Below are positions 1-6,035 of a stretch of 7,129 nucleotides of DNA, piece by piece. Location: assembly GCA_004283105.1 (NCBI GenBank), contig SHLN01000136.1, positions 1-7,129 on the forward strand. Direction: 5' to 3'. Below the pieces are notes generated by a model. The model did no database searches, was not told the origin of the DNA, and worked only from the letters and a program-made list of their open reading frames with translations. The stretch's first letter is position 1; every line of letters starts with the position of its first letter. The position numbers and the translations under genes were made by a program. The stretch comes from Acidimicrobiia bacterium. GTDB lineage: Bacteria > Actinomycetota > Acidimicrobiia > Spongiisociales > SHLN01.

Positions 1-303
1 GAGATCGCCGACGCCACCGGCGAGCTGGTGCGGCGCCTCTCCGCCGAAGCGGCGCCGGGCGAGGACATCAGCGGCCACATCACCCCGGAGGCCATCGCCG
101 GACATCTGTACGCCTCCGATATGCCAGACCCCGACCTGGTCATCCGCACCAGTGGCGAGTCCCGGCTATCGGGTTTCCTGCTCTGGCAGGCCGCCTACAG
201 CGAATACAGCTTCGTCGACGTCTACTGGCCGGAGTTCCGCCGGGTCGACTTCCTGCGCGAGCTGCGCAACTACACCCAGCGGGAACGGCGGTTCGGACAG
301 TAA
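1..303 (+). CDS. uppS: Undecaprenyl diphosphate synthase (cis-prenyltransferase), C-terminal part
   Basis: The reading frame is open from base 1 and stops at TAA 301-303, so only the last 100 residues are present; the start lies outside the window. Cis-prenyltransferases add isopentenyl diphosphate units in the cytosol to make the undecaprenyl carrier lipid for cell-wall synthesis. The diagnostic block is clear: DPDLVIRTSGESRLSGFLLW (about residues 43-62 of the fragment), followed by AYSEYSFVDVYWPEF. This matches the family's conserved RTSGE-RLS-FLLWQ substrate-binding region and the terminal W-P-F motif. The end, with an RRFG-like tail, is as expected for a complete C-terminus. A second actinobacterial homologue makes shorter Z-prenyl diphosphates, and this fragment cannot separate the two activities. 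The gene converges on the VKOR gene with a single base between the two stop codons. Confidence 0.95.
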   Translation, partial: EIADATGELVRRLSAEAAPGEDISGHITPEAIAGHLYASDMPDPDLVIRTSGESRLSGFLLWQAAYSEYSFVDVYWPEFRRVDFLRELRNYTQRERRFGQ

Positions 304-304
304 C

Positions 305-748
305 TCAGGCGTCGGAGAAGACGTCGGACGCGTTCATCACGACGACCTCGAACAGGCCGAAGGCCAGCACATGGACGACCGTGCACCACAGGCAGATGGC
401 TCCCACGATGATGAGCTCGGCGTAGATGAGCCACAACACGAAGGCCATGCCGCCGATCACGGCGGCCAGCCGGGCCTGGTGGACGAGCCGGGAAGCGGCC
501 CGCCAGGCCATCGGAAGGCACAGCACGGACACGACGGCCGCCCAGATGAGTCCCAGCAGCGCAACCGGGATCCCAAACAACAGCGACTGGTCGCTGCTCG
601 TGACCGAGCTGCAGTCGACGGTCCCTCCCTCGGAACAGACGAGCAGGTCGGGATCGGCGTAGTGGGCGATGGTCAGGTAGATAGCGACGGCGGTTGCCGC
701 CAGCGCCATAGCGGTCGTGACCGGGGCAACCCAGCGGGCGACGGGCAT
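305..748 (-). CDS. Vitamin K epoxide reductase (VKOR) family membrane protein
   Basis: A 147-residue integral membrane protein that probably reoxidises an extracytoplasmic thioredoxin-like partner by passing electrons to quinone, the bacterial counterpart of DsbB. About four hydrophobic segments are visible (roughly residues 9-28, 58-79, 92-115, 118-138). The loop cysteine pair is C38 and C46 (CX7C, the second in DCSSV), followed by the family-typical FGIPVALLG stretch. The redox motif CLWC is at 119-122, just before the last helix. The size fits a stand-alone VKOR domain without a fused thioredoxin. I chose the ATG at 748 because its A is the last base of the upstream TGA (TGATG) and the sequence before it has no Shine-Dalgarno; an in-frame ATG at 799 would add 17 non-membrane residues and lie inside the upstream gene. 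The upstream DUF929 protein is the likely partner. Family assignment is firm; the partner is inferred from context. Confidence 0.9.
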   Translation of the reverse strand: MPVARWVAPVTTAMALAATAVAIYLTIAHYADPDLLVCSEGGTVDCSSVTSSDQSLLFGIPVALLGLIWAAVVSVLCLPMAWRAASRLVHQARLAAVIGGMAFVLWLIYAELIIVGAICLWCTVVHVLAFGLFEVVVMNASDVFSDA

Positions 749-750
749 CA
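746..750 (-). promoter_or_regulatory. TGATG stop/start overlap (translational coupling site)
   Basis: On the minus strand the stop TGA of the DUF929 gene (750-748) shares its last base with the ATG of the VKOR gene (748-746). The roughly 20 bases before that ATG contain no purine-rich ribosome binding site. VKOR translation therefore probably depends on ribosomes finishing the upstream gene, which would tie the levels of the two proteins together. The overlap is read directly; the coupling is inferred. Confidence 0.75.
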
Positions 751-1710
751 GACCGGCGGGAAGACCGTTTGGGCGGCCTGAACCCCGGCGGACGTGCACA
801 CATCGGCGGGCTCGCCACCCGTCAGTTGGCAGATCATCGCCGTCAGGTAGTTGGCGGTTGTTCCGATCTCGAGCGCGACATCGGTGACTGGGTCCGCCAG
901 CGCATCGACGATCTCGTCGAACGTCTTGTCGTCGAGCACCCCCGGGTCGTACTGGCTGCCCGCCCAGGTGTAGAGGTTGCCGACCATCATGAATGGGATG
1001 CCGCCGTTGCTGCCGGTCACCGATTCGACGTTGTACGTACTGAAGAGCCGGCTCTGGAGATCGTCCGGGGTCTCGAGCGCCGCGCCGGTGCGGGTGGCGG
1101 TCTCCACCGAGGAGAGGGTGATGTAGTCGCTCGAGTAGGTGGCGCCGTGATAGGTGACCGTCGGCGTGTTCGGCAAGGTCGACGGCGACGGGGGCGAGGT
1201 GGTCGCCTCCAGGCCCCCGAACGTCCCGAAGCGGCTGAGGGCCACGGTGACGGGCCAGCGCTGCACGGCACAGAAGGGGCAGGCCTCGGAGCCGAAGTAG
1301 AGGACGACCGGCTTGCCGTCTTCCACCACCGGTGCTGTACCGGCAGGAAGTGCGTTGACATTGCGGGGATCACTCGCGACGCCGACGGCATCGAGGGTGG
1401 CGACCGGGATCGACGTCAACTTGTCGACGGCACCGGGTGAGGCCCCCGCTTGTGCCGCCTCGTCGTCGGTTCCGGTGATGAACACGAACACCATGAGGAC
1501 AACAACGGCGACCACTCCCCCGATCATCAGCGCCGGCCCCAGATTGGACCGATGCTGGCGAGACGTCCGGCCCTTCACCTGACCCGACGACTGGCTCGAC
1601 TTCGGCCGGGGGGCCTGAGCCTTCTTGGGTGGGGTGCTCTTCTTGGCGGGACCCGCCGGCATATTCCCCTTGGGAGGCGGTCGTTTCGAGGACTTCTTCT
1701 TGTTTGCCAT
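748..1710 (-). CDS. DUF929 family membrane-anchored thioredoxin-fold protein
   Basis: A 320-residue protein that is probably an extracytoplasmic thiol-disulfide oxidoreductase. Residues 1-57 form a strongly basic tail rich in Lys, Pro, Ser and Arg, without a hydrophobic signal. A single membrane segment (about 58-79) follows, then a linker, then the DUF929 domain from about 98. The domain shows a beta strand leading into CPFC (C144-C147), then RWPVTVALSRFGTFGGL, HGATYSSDYITL (about 188-199) and GGIPF, whose P239 is a candidate cis-proline. This is the DUF929 layout, related to DsbA-like thioredoxin folds. Two further cysteines, C294 and C305, lie near the C-terminus. ATG 1710 is the first plausible start and gives the positive-inside topology; the bases before it have only a weak GAGGG. 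The gene leads into the VKOR gene by a one-base overlap, which supports a redox pair. Client proteins are unknown. Confidence 0.88.
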   Translation of the reverse strand: MANKKKSSKRPPPKGNMPAGPAKKSTPPKKAQAPRPKSSQSSGQVKGRTSRQHRSNLGPALMIGGVVAVVVLMVFVFITGTDDEAAQAGASPGAVDKLTSIPVATLDAVGVASDPRNVNALPAGTAPVVEDGKPVVLYFGSEACPFCAVQRWPVTVALSRFGTFGGLEATTSPPSPSTLPNTPTVTYHGATYSSDYITLSSVETATRTGAALETPDDLQSRLFSTYNVESVTGSNGGIPFMMVGNLYTWAGSQYDPGVLDDKTFDEIVDALADPVTDVALEIGTTANYLTAMICQLTGGEPADVCTSAGVQAAQTVFPPV

Positions 1711-1817
1711 AGCCCTCGGAGCCTACCGCTGGCTGATTCATTGGCTCGGCAAAAGACAGAGTCCTGCCGATGTGCCGTTCCGCCTCCCAACCGACAACCC
1801 CGGCTCATTCCTCCCCG
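1711..1817 (-). promoter_or_regulatory. Intergenic region with a weak candidate promoter for the DUF929-VKOR unit
   Basis: These 107 bases separate the end of the regulator gene from the start of DUF929; all three genes run leftward. On the minus strand a TAGGCT element (1725-1720), fitting the actinobacterial TAnnnT form of a -10 box, ends 9 bases before the DUF929 ATG. No convincing -35 box lies at normal spacing. With the poor Shine-Dalgarno, this could mean a very short or absent leader. Readthrough from the regulator gene is also possible, as I see no strong terminator hairpin here. Confidence 0.3.
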
Positions 1818-4766
1818 TCAACTCTCCGCAGGAGGTGCCACCGCTTGTCTGGCATGGCGGAGGGCGTCGCCGAGGCTCATCGCCTCTCCCTCGGCCGTTA
1901 CCTCAGCGAATCGATCGGCTCCAAGCCGCGATCGCGCCGCATCCTGGCAGCCATCGAGGTGCCGGCGATACCAGGACCAGATCGGCCAGCCATGGGCCCC
2001 CGCCAGCGACAGCAACGCACCGATCAACCGTGCTACTTCGGTTGAACGGTCGGCGGCGGCCAACACCGACACGACGATGCCGAGACAGAAGGCGTACCGC
2101 TCCCCACCGCCCAGGCCCATGGCATCTTGGACGGCGTCGGCGGCACTCTCGGCCGCCGCCACGATCTCGCCCCGGTCCCGGCTAACGAGCGCCTGGCCTA
2201 CATGTCCATAGACCAGGCTCGGCCGAGCATCGAGTTTCTCCCAGTGTCCGACACTGATGTCGAAGAGGCTCCCGGCAGCCGCGAGATCGCCGTCGAGCCA
2301 GGCGAGGACTCCGAGGCCGAGACACGACCAGGCCTCCGTGTCGACATCACCCTCCGCCCGTGCGCCGGCGCCGGCCGATTCGAACCGGCGGCGCGCCTCG
2401 TCACGGTCGTCGACCTCCAACGCCAACCAGCCGAGATTGATTGTGGCCGCCGTTTCGCTGGTCCCGGCCCGACGGTTCAAGTCAAGCGACTCTTCATACA
2501 ACCGGCGCGCCCGAGCAACATCGCCGACTTCGATGGCGAGACCGGCCAGGGTGTTGACGGCGCGGGCGGCTCCGTCTAGGTCCCCGACTCGTTCGAGAAG
2601 ATCGAGGCCAGTCGTCAGCTGCCGGGTGGCCTCCTCGCGGTCGTTCTGCAACAGAGCCATCGTTCCCGCCATGTGGAGGGCGCGTCCCGCCACGCCCGCC
2701 GGCATCGCTGCGTCGGCGTCGAGCAGGTGGCCCAGCCAGTGCCTTCCCTCGCTCCAGTCACCGTGCCGGGTCCAGTAGGGGCCGAGACTTGCCGCCAACC
2801 GGAGGCCCGCCTCCGCGTCGTCCCTCTGGAGCCAGCCGAGCGCGGCTCGGAGGTTGTCCTGCTCTTCGGCCAACCGTTCCATCCAAGCGACCTGGTCGGG
2901 ACCGTCGAGGCGGGCATTGGCCTGCTCCGCGAGCGAGGCGAAATGAACCGCGTGACGCCGACTGGTATCGGTCCCCTCGCCTGCAACGAGGCGATCTCGC
3001 CCGTACTGGCGCATCGTCTCGAGCGTCCGATACCGGACGGCGCCTCCCGGGGCCGTTTCGACCGCCAGCAACGACTTCTCGACGAGCGACGAAAGCGTGT
3101 CCACGACCGTGCCGGCATCGAGGCCGTCTCCGCTGAGCACCGCGGCTGCGTCTTCTCCTCCGAACCCGCCAACGAACACGCTCATCCGGCGGAACAGCCG
3201 CTGCTCAGAGGGTGTCGCCAGCTCATAGCTCCATGCCACCGCCGCTTCCAGAGTGGCCTGGTGGGCCGGAGCCCCCCGCTGACCTTTGCTCAATAGGTGA
3301 AAGCGGTCATCAAGACGATCGGCAATGTCGGCAATAGACAGGCTCCGGACTTTGACGGCGGCAAGCTCGATGGCCAGCGGGATGCCGTCGAGCCGGGCAC
3401 ACACCCGGACCACCGCCGGAGCTGTGTTGGCATCGAACTCGAAGCCGGGGTGGGCGGCGTGGGCTCGATCGATGAACAGCTGCACCGCATCGAAACTGCC
3501 TGCCTCGTCGAACGCAAGGTGCGGGTCCGGCACGGACATCGGAGCGAGCGGGAACGTGAACTCCCCGGCGATCCGGAGCTTCTCGCGGCTGGTGACAACA
3601 ACGTGGAGGCCGGGCGAGCGAGGAGCCACGTCCGTCACCACCCCGGCGACCGCATCCAGGAGATGCTCGCAGTTGTCGAGCAGCAGGAGAAGTCTTCGGT
3701 CACCGAGAAAGGTCGCGAGCCGTTCGACGATGTCGGCTCCATCCTGATCCCGAACCCCGACAGCCGCGGCGATGGCCGGCGCTACCAGGGCGGGGTCCGT
3801 GACCGGGGCCAGATCGACGAACCAAACTCCGTGAGGAAACTGATCGACGAGCCGGTAGGTCGCCTCGATGGCCGTCCTCGTCTTACCTACGCCGGGAGGG
3901 CCATCGACGGTCACGATGCGCTCGTCCTGCACCAGGCGACACAGCCGGTCGAGGGCGTCGGCCCGCCCGACGAAGCCGGCGGCCGGGGTGGGCAGGTTGT
4001 GACGGGAGATCGGTACCGACGAATGCAACAGCGCTTCGTCGTGCAGGAGAATCCGGTCTTCGAGCCGACACAGCTCCTCTCCCGGCTCGATTCCCAGCTC
4101 CTCACCGAGTAGTTGCCGGGCCTCCCGGAATGCCCGCAGCGCCTCTGCCTGGCGACCAGACCGGTAGAGGGCAAGCATCTGGCTGGCGCGCAGGCTCTCC
4201 CTGAGCGGATGGTCGGCGATGAGTGGCTCGAGCCGGCCCAGCACCTCGGAGTGTCGCCCGAGTTCGAGTTCGGCTGCAATGTGCCGGTCGACGGCTTCCA
4301 GCCGCAACTCCTCGAGACGGTTGATCTCGGCCGCGGCGAAATCGTCATAGGTGAAATCGGCGTACGGTGGCCCTCGCCACAGCTGCAACGCCTCTCCGAG
4401 GAGACGGTCAATGGTGATGGGGTCCTCGCTGTCGCGCGCCATGGCCAGCGCTCGCTCGAACCGGTGGGCGTCGATGTGGGCGGACTCGATTTCGAGGAGG
4501 TAGCCGGGCCGCCGGGTGAGGATCACACCCGGGGCTGTGGCAGGTTGGAGGATCCGTCGCAGCTGCGAGATGTAGAGGCGCAGAGCCTGCCGGGCGGACG
4601 GTGGCGGCGATTCACCCCAGATGCCGTCCAGCAGCCGATCGGTAGAGACCACCTCGCCGTTGTGGATGAGCAGCAGCGCGAGAACCGCCCGCTGCTTGGG
4701 TGGGCCGAGCGCCAGCGGTTGCCCCTCGGCGATCACCTCCAGCGGGCCAAGTACGCGTAATTCCAT
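1818..4766 (-). CDS. AfsR/SARP-like transcriptional regulator with BTAD, NTPase and TPR-like domains
   Basis: A 982-residue cytoplasmic regulator, close in length and order to Streptomyces AfsR. Residues 1-92 form the OmpR-type winged helix of SARP proteins (MELRVLGPLEV, KQRAVLALLL, RLLDGIWGE, the RRPGYLLE wing). Residues about 97-242 are the bacterial transcriptional activation domain, ending in LGEELGIEPGEEL. The STAND-type NTPase has Walker A GPPGVGKT (289-296), Walker B LLLLLDNCEH with D364, VVVTSREKL (389-397) and GIPLAIELAA (461-470). A winged-helix-like segment follows (about 502-593), and from about 600 to 930 alpha-helical TPR-like repeats. The protein ends without a LuxR-type helix-turn-helix, so DNA binding must be N-terminal. 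Such proteins activate promoters through direct repeats, with nucleotide and effector binding as the switch. ATG 4766 starts the canonical N-terminus and has GGAG three bases upstream. It is divergent from the exported-protein pair; the targets are unknown. Confidence 0.93.
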   Translation of the reverse strand: MELRVLGPLEVIAEGQPLALGPPKQRAVLALLLIHNGEVVSTDRLLDGIWGESPPPSARQALRLYISQLRRILQPATAPGVILTRRPGYLLEIESAHIDAHRFERALAMARDSEDPITIDRLLGEALQLWRGPPYADFTYDDFAAAEINRLEELRLEAVDRHIAAELELGRHSEVLGRLEPLIADHPLRESLRASQMLALYRSGRQAEALRAFREARQLLGEELGIEPGEELCRLEDRILLHDEALLHSSVPISRHNLPTPAAGFVGRADALDRLCRLVQDERIVTVDGPPGVGKTRTAIEATYRLVDQFPHGVWFVDLAPVTDPALVAPAIAAAVGVRDQDGADIVERLATFLGDRRLLLLLDNCEHLLDAVAGVVTDVAPRSPGLHVVVTSREKLRIAGEFTFPLAPMSVPDPHLAFDEAGSFDAVQLFIDRAHAAHPGFEFDANTAPAVVRVCARLDGIPLAIELAAVKVRSLSIADIADRLDDRFHLLSKGQRGAPAHQATLEAAVAWSYELATPSEQRLFRRMSVFVGGFGGEDAAAVLSGDGLDAGTVVDTLSSLVEKSLLAVETAPGGAVRYRTLETMRQYGRDRLVAGEGTDTSRRHAVHFASLAEQANARLDGPDQVAWMERLAEEQDNLRAALGWLQRDDAEAGLRLAASLGPYWTRHGDWSEGRHWLGHLLDADAAMPAGVAGRALHMAGTMALLQNDREEATRQLTTGLDLLERVGDLDGAARAVNTLAGLAIEVGDVARARRLYEESLDLNRRAGTSETAATINLGWLALEVDDRDEARRRFESAGAGARAEGDVDTEAWSCLGLGVLAWLDGDLAAAGSLFDISVGHWEKLDARPSLVYGHVGQALVSRDRGEIVAAAESAADAVQDAMGLGGGERYAFCLGIVVSVLAAADRSTEVARLIGALLSLAGAHGWPIWSWYRRHLDGCQDAARSRLGADRFAEVTAEGEAMSLGDALRHARQAVAPPAES

Positions 4767-4772
4767 GCGCTC

Positions 4773-4833
4773 CGTTTACCCAGCCTACGCACCCGGCGAC
4801 CGCCGGAACCGGTCGACAACGCCGCGTTTACCC
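4773..4833. repeat. Direct repeat CGTTTACCC (two copies, possible operator)
   Basis: Two exact copies of CGTTTACCC occupy 4773-4781 and 4825-4833 in the same orientation. Their 52-base period is about five DNA helical turns, so both would face the same side of the helix. SARP-type regulators bind direct repeats, which makes autoregulation or control of the divergent gene a reasonable idea, although known SARP repeats are usually closer together. A chance match of this length in a short region is not excluded. Confidence 0.4.
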
Positions 4834-4891
4834 GTTGTTAACAGTGGTCGGGCACGGTGTCCGGGTGGCTCGCTACCGGCGGGCCCGGGAG

Positions 4892-4898
4892 AAGGGAG
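4892..4898 (+). promoter_or_regulatory. Ribosome binding site of the first exported protein
   Basis: AAGGGAG lies six bases before ATG 4905. It decides the start: a GTG at 4857 is in frame but would add 16 residues that mask the signal peptide and would place this purine-rich site inside the gene. Confidence 0.8.
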
Positions 4899-4904
4899 AT
4901 TCCC

Positions 4905-5426
4905 ATGTTGAGACTCACAATCGCGGTGGTCGCTGCAGTCATGGCGGTAGGCGTCGTCGCCCCGGCCTCGGCCGATAGCCGCATCGCCGTCGAGTGGATC
5001 CAGGCCACATGCTCAGTGGATGCCGTCGTACCGCACCAGAGCGGCGGAGCGCTGCACATGCGAGGTGAGACGCACCACGACGTCATCTACATGGACCTCG
5101 GCGAGGGCCACGTACCGGTGGGCACCAATCTGATCGTCTTCAACTACGACATCAGCTTGAAGACGCTCAACGGGCGCGGCGGCGGCACGTTCCTGGCTGC
5201 TCTTCCGGCCTACGAGACGTCCTTCGAAGGTCGATTCAACGGGGGCATCAAAAACGGCATGCTGACGGCGCGGGCCATTGGCGCCGGGCACGGTGGGGCA
5301 TTCGACGGAGCCCGGATGACGGCCACGATCACCCAGTTCCAGCCGACCCTTGAGCAACTCGGATGGATGTGCGATGGAGCCGACGTCGTCAAGACAGTGG
5401 CGGTTTCCGCACTCATTCGTCCATGA
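4905..5426 (+). CDS. Small exported protein of unknown function (first of a tandem pair)
   Basis: A 173-residue protein whose function I do not recognise. It begins with a typical Sec signal peptide: MLRL, a hydrophobic core rich in Val and Ala, and a likely cleavage site APASA-DS after residue 23. There is no lipobox cysteine, so it is probably released or periplasm-like rather than lipidated. The mature part of about 150 residues has no further membrane segment and is rich in Gly, Thr and short hydrophobic strands, suggesting a beta-rich domain. Its only two cysteines, C36 and C156, sit near the two ends and could form one disulfide. Recognisable blocks are LHMRG (50-54), VGTN (72-75), D82 with LKTLNGRGGGT (85-95) and FEGRF (107-111). 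All recur in the next gene, 17 bases downstream, so the two probably form an operon. It is divergent from the AfsR-like regulator. Confidence 0.85.
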   Translation: MLRLTIAVVAAVMAVGVVAPASADSRIAVEWIQATCSVDAVVPHQSGGALHMRGETHHDVIYMDLGEGHVPVGTNLIVFNYDISLKTLNGRGGGTFLAALPAYETSFEGRFNGGIKNGMLTARAIGAGHGGAFDGARMTATITQFQPTLEQLGWMCDGADVVKTVAVSALIRP

Positions 5427-5430
5427 CACG

Positions 5431-5436
5431 AGGAGG
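5431..5436 (+). promoter_or_regulatory. Ribosome binding site of the second exported protein
   Basis: A consensus AGGAGG lies seven bases before ATG 5444 and five bases after the stop of the previous gene. It fixes the start at 5444 and rules out an in-frame upstream start at 5363, which lies inside the previous gene and lacks a signal sequence at its N-terminus. Confidence 0.88.
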
Positions 5437-5443
5437 ATTCACA

Positions 5444-5977
5444 ATGAAAGGAAATCGACTCATCATCGTGCTCTCGGTGGTGGCGATGACGGCGGCCGTG
5501 GCACTCCCAGCCGGCGCCGCCCCGCCCACAACGAGCCAATTCACGCTCACCGAGTGTGTTCTCGCGACCGGACCGCCGGCAGTCTTCGAGCGAACCGGCA
5601 ACGATGCCCAGGTTCTCCACATCCGCGGGTTCCCGTACCTCGGGTTCCTGACCGATGAGGGTGGGAATCTAACCGGCACCAACTCGGGTCTCGTCAGTAT
5701 CGACGAGAACCTGAAAAACGGAACCGGGTCCATCCGAGGCACCCTCCAGATTCGTGACGCCGTTCTAGGCGACTTCGACGGCAGCTTCAGCGCCCACTAC
5801 CGGGACTTCGTCTGGCAGGGGCGGGGGGCGGCGACAGGCGTCGGGGAGAGCGCCGGCAAGCTCCTCAAGATGCAAGTCACGGGCCTCGATCCTGCGGCAG
5901 TGTGCGGCGACCCGCCGGTCCCGGAAATCGACTGGTCGGATGCAGCCGCCTGGAGTGTGACGATCACCGAGAAGTAG
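5444..5977 (+). CDS. Small exported protein of unknown function (second of a tandem pair)
   Basis: A 177-residue protein with no function I can name. It has a Sec signal peptide (MKGNR, hydrophobic core, likely cleavage LPAGA-AP after residue 25) and no lipobox. The mature part of about 150 residues has only two cysteines, C38 and C154, placed like those of its neighbour. It also shares, in the same order, LHIRG (58-62), GTN (78-80), D87 with LKNGTGSIRGT (90-100) and FDGSF (111-115), then a Gly-rich stretch and a C-terminal strand. Outside these blocks identity is low, so this looks like an old duplication that has diverged rather than a recent copy. It is the second gene of a probable two-gene operon and is followed by a hairpin at 5991-6034. 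The role could be a secreted binding or surface protein, but nothing in the sequence decides this. Confidence 0.85.
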   Translation: MKGNRLIIVLSVVAMTAAVALPAGAAPPTTSQFTLTECVLATGPPAVFERTGNDAQVLHIRGFPYLGFLTDEGGNLTGTNSGLVSIDENLKNGTGSIRGTLQIRDAVLGDFDGSFSAHYRDFVWQGRGAATGVGESAGKLLKMQVTGLDPAAVCGDPPVPEIDWSDAAAWSVTITEK

Positions 5978-5990
5978 TCCGATGGGGAGA

Positions 5991-6034
5991 CGGGAGAGAG
6001 TTGAGGGGGCCCCGCTACGGCGGGGTCTCTCCCG
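5991..6034. terminator. Hairpin between convergent genes, probable shared terminator
   Basis: CGGGAGAGA (5991-5999) pairs perfectly with TCTCTCCCG (6026-6034). Inside it, CCCCGC (6010-6015) pairs with GCGGGG (6020-6025) around a TACG loop; 6000-6009 forms a one-sided bulge. It starts 13 bases after the stop of the second exported protein and ends one base from the stop of the DHH gene, so it could serve both directions. Neither side has a U-tract, as is common for actinobacterial hairpin terminators. Confidence 0.7.
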
Positions 6035-6035
6035 G

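Larger units (their letters stand above)
4767..4904. promoter_or_regulatory. Divergent intergenic control region
   Basis: These 138 bases separate the start codons of the regulator (leftward) and the first exported protein (rightward), so promoters for both probably lie here. The 9-mer CGTTTACCC occurs twice, at 4773-4781 and 4825-4833, 52 bases apart. A 6-base inverted repeat, CGACCG-N7-CGGTCG (4797-4815), sits nearly midway. A related CGTTGTTAAC follows the second copy (4833-4842). On the minus strand TAGGCT (4788-4783) could be a -10 box for the regulator, ending 15 bases before its ATG. No good -35/-10 pair was found for the rightward gene. Confidence 0.5.

Noticed and set aside
152..781. 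Plus-strand open frame of 209 codons across uppS and VKOR
   Set aside because: It runs out of frame through uppS and antisense to VKOR, and the product is low-complexity Asp/Gly/Gln/His-rich sequence without any motif.
748..799. Longer VKOR start at ATG 799
   Set aside because: It would overlap the upstream gene by over 50 bases and add a polar Arg/Gly-rich segment. The TGATG overlap start at 748 begins directly before the first membrane helix.
1450..2211. Plus-strand open frame of 253 codons spanning the DUF929/regulator junction
   Set aside because: It overlaps two real minus-strand genes, is Arg/Pro/Ser-rich with no domain, and has no ribosome binding site that I can see.
3297..4112. Plus-strand open frame of 271 codons inside the regulator gene
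   Set aside because: It lies antisense to the NTPase and BTAD parts of the regulator, whose motifs are intact, and its own translation shows no recognisable domain.
4857..4904. Upstream GTG start for the first exported protein
   Set aside because: It would place the AAGGGAG site inside the gene and put an Arg/Gly-rich segment before the signal peptide.
4785..4904. Standard -35/-10 promoter for the rightward exported-protein operon
   Set aside because: TTGTTA at 4835-4840 could be a -35 box, but no acceptable -10 box lies 16-19 bases further on.
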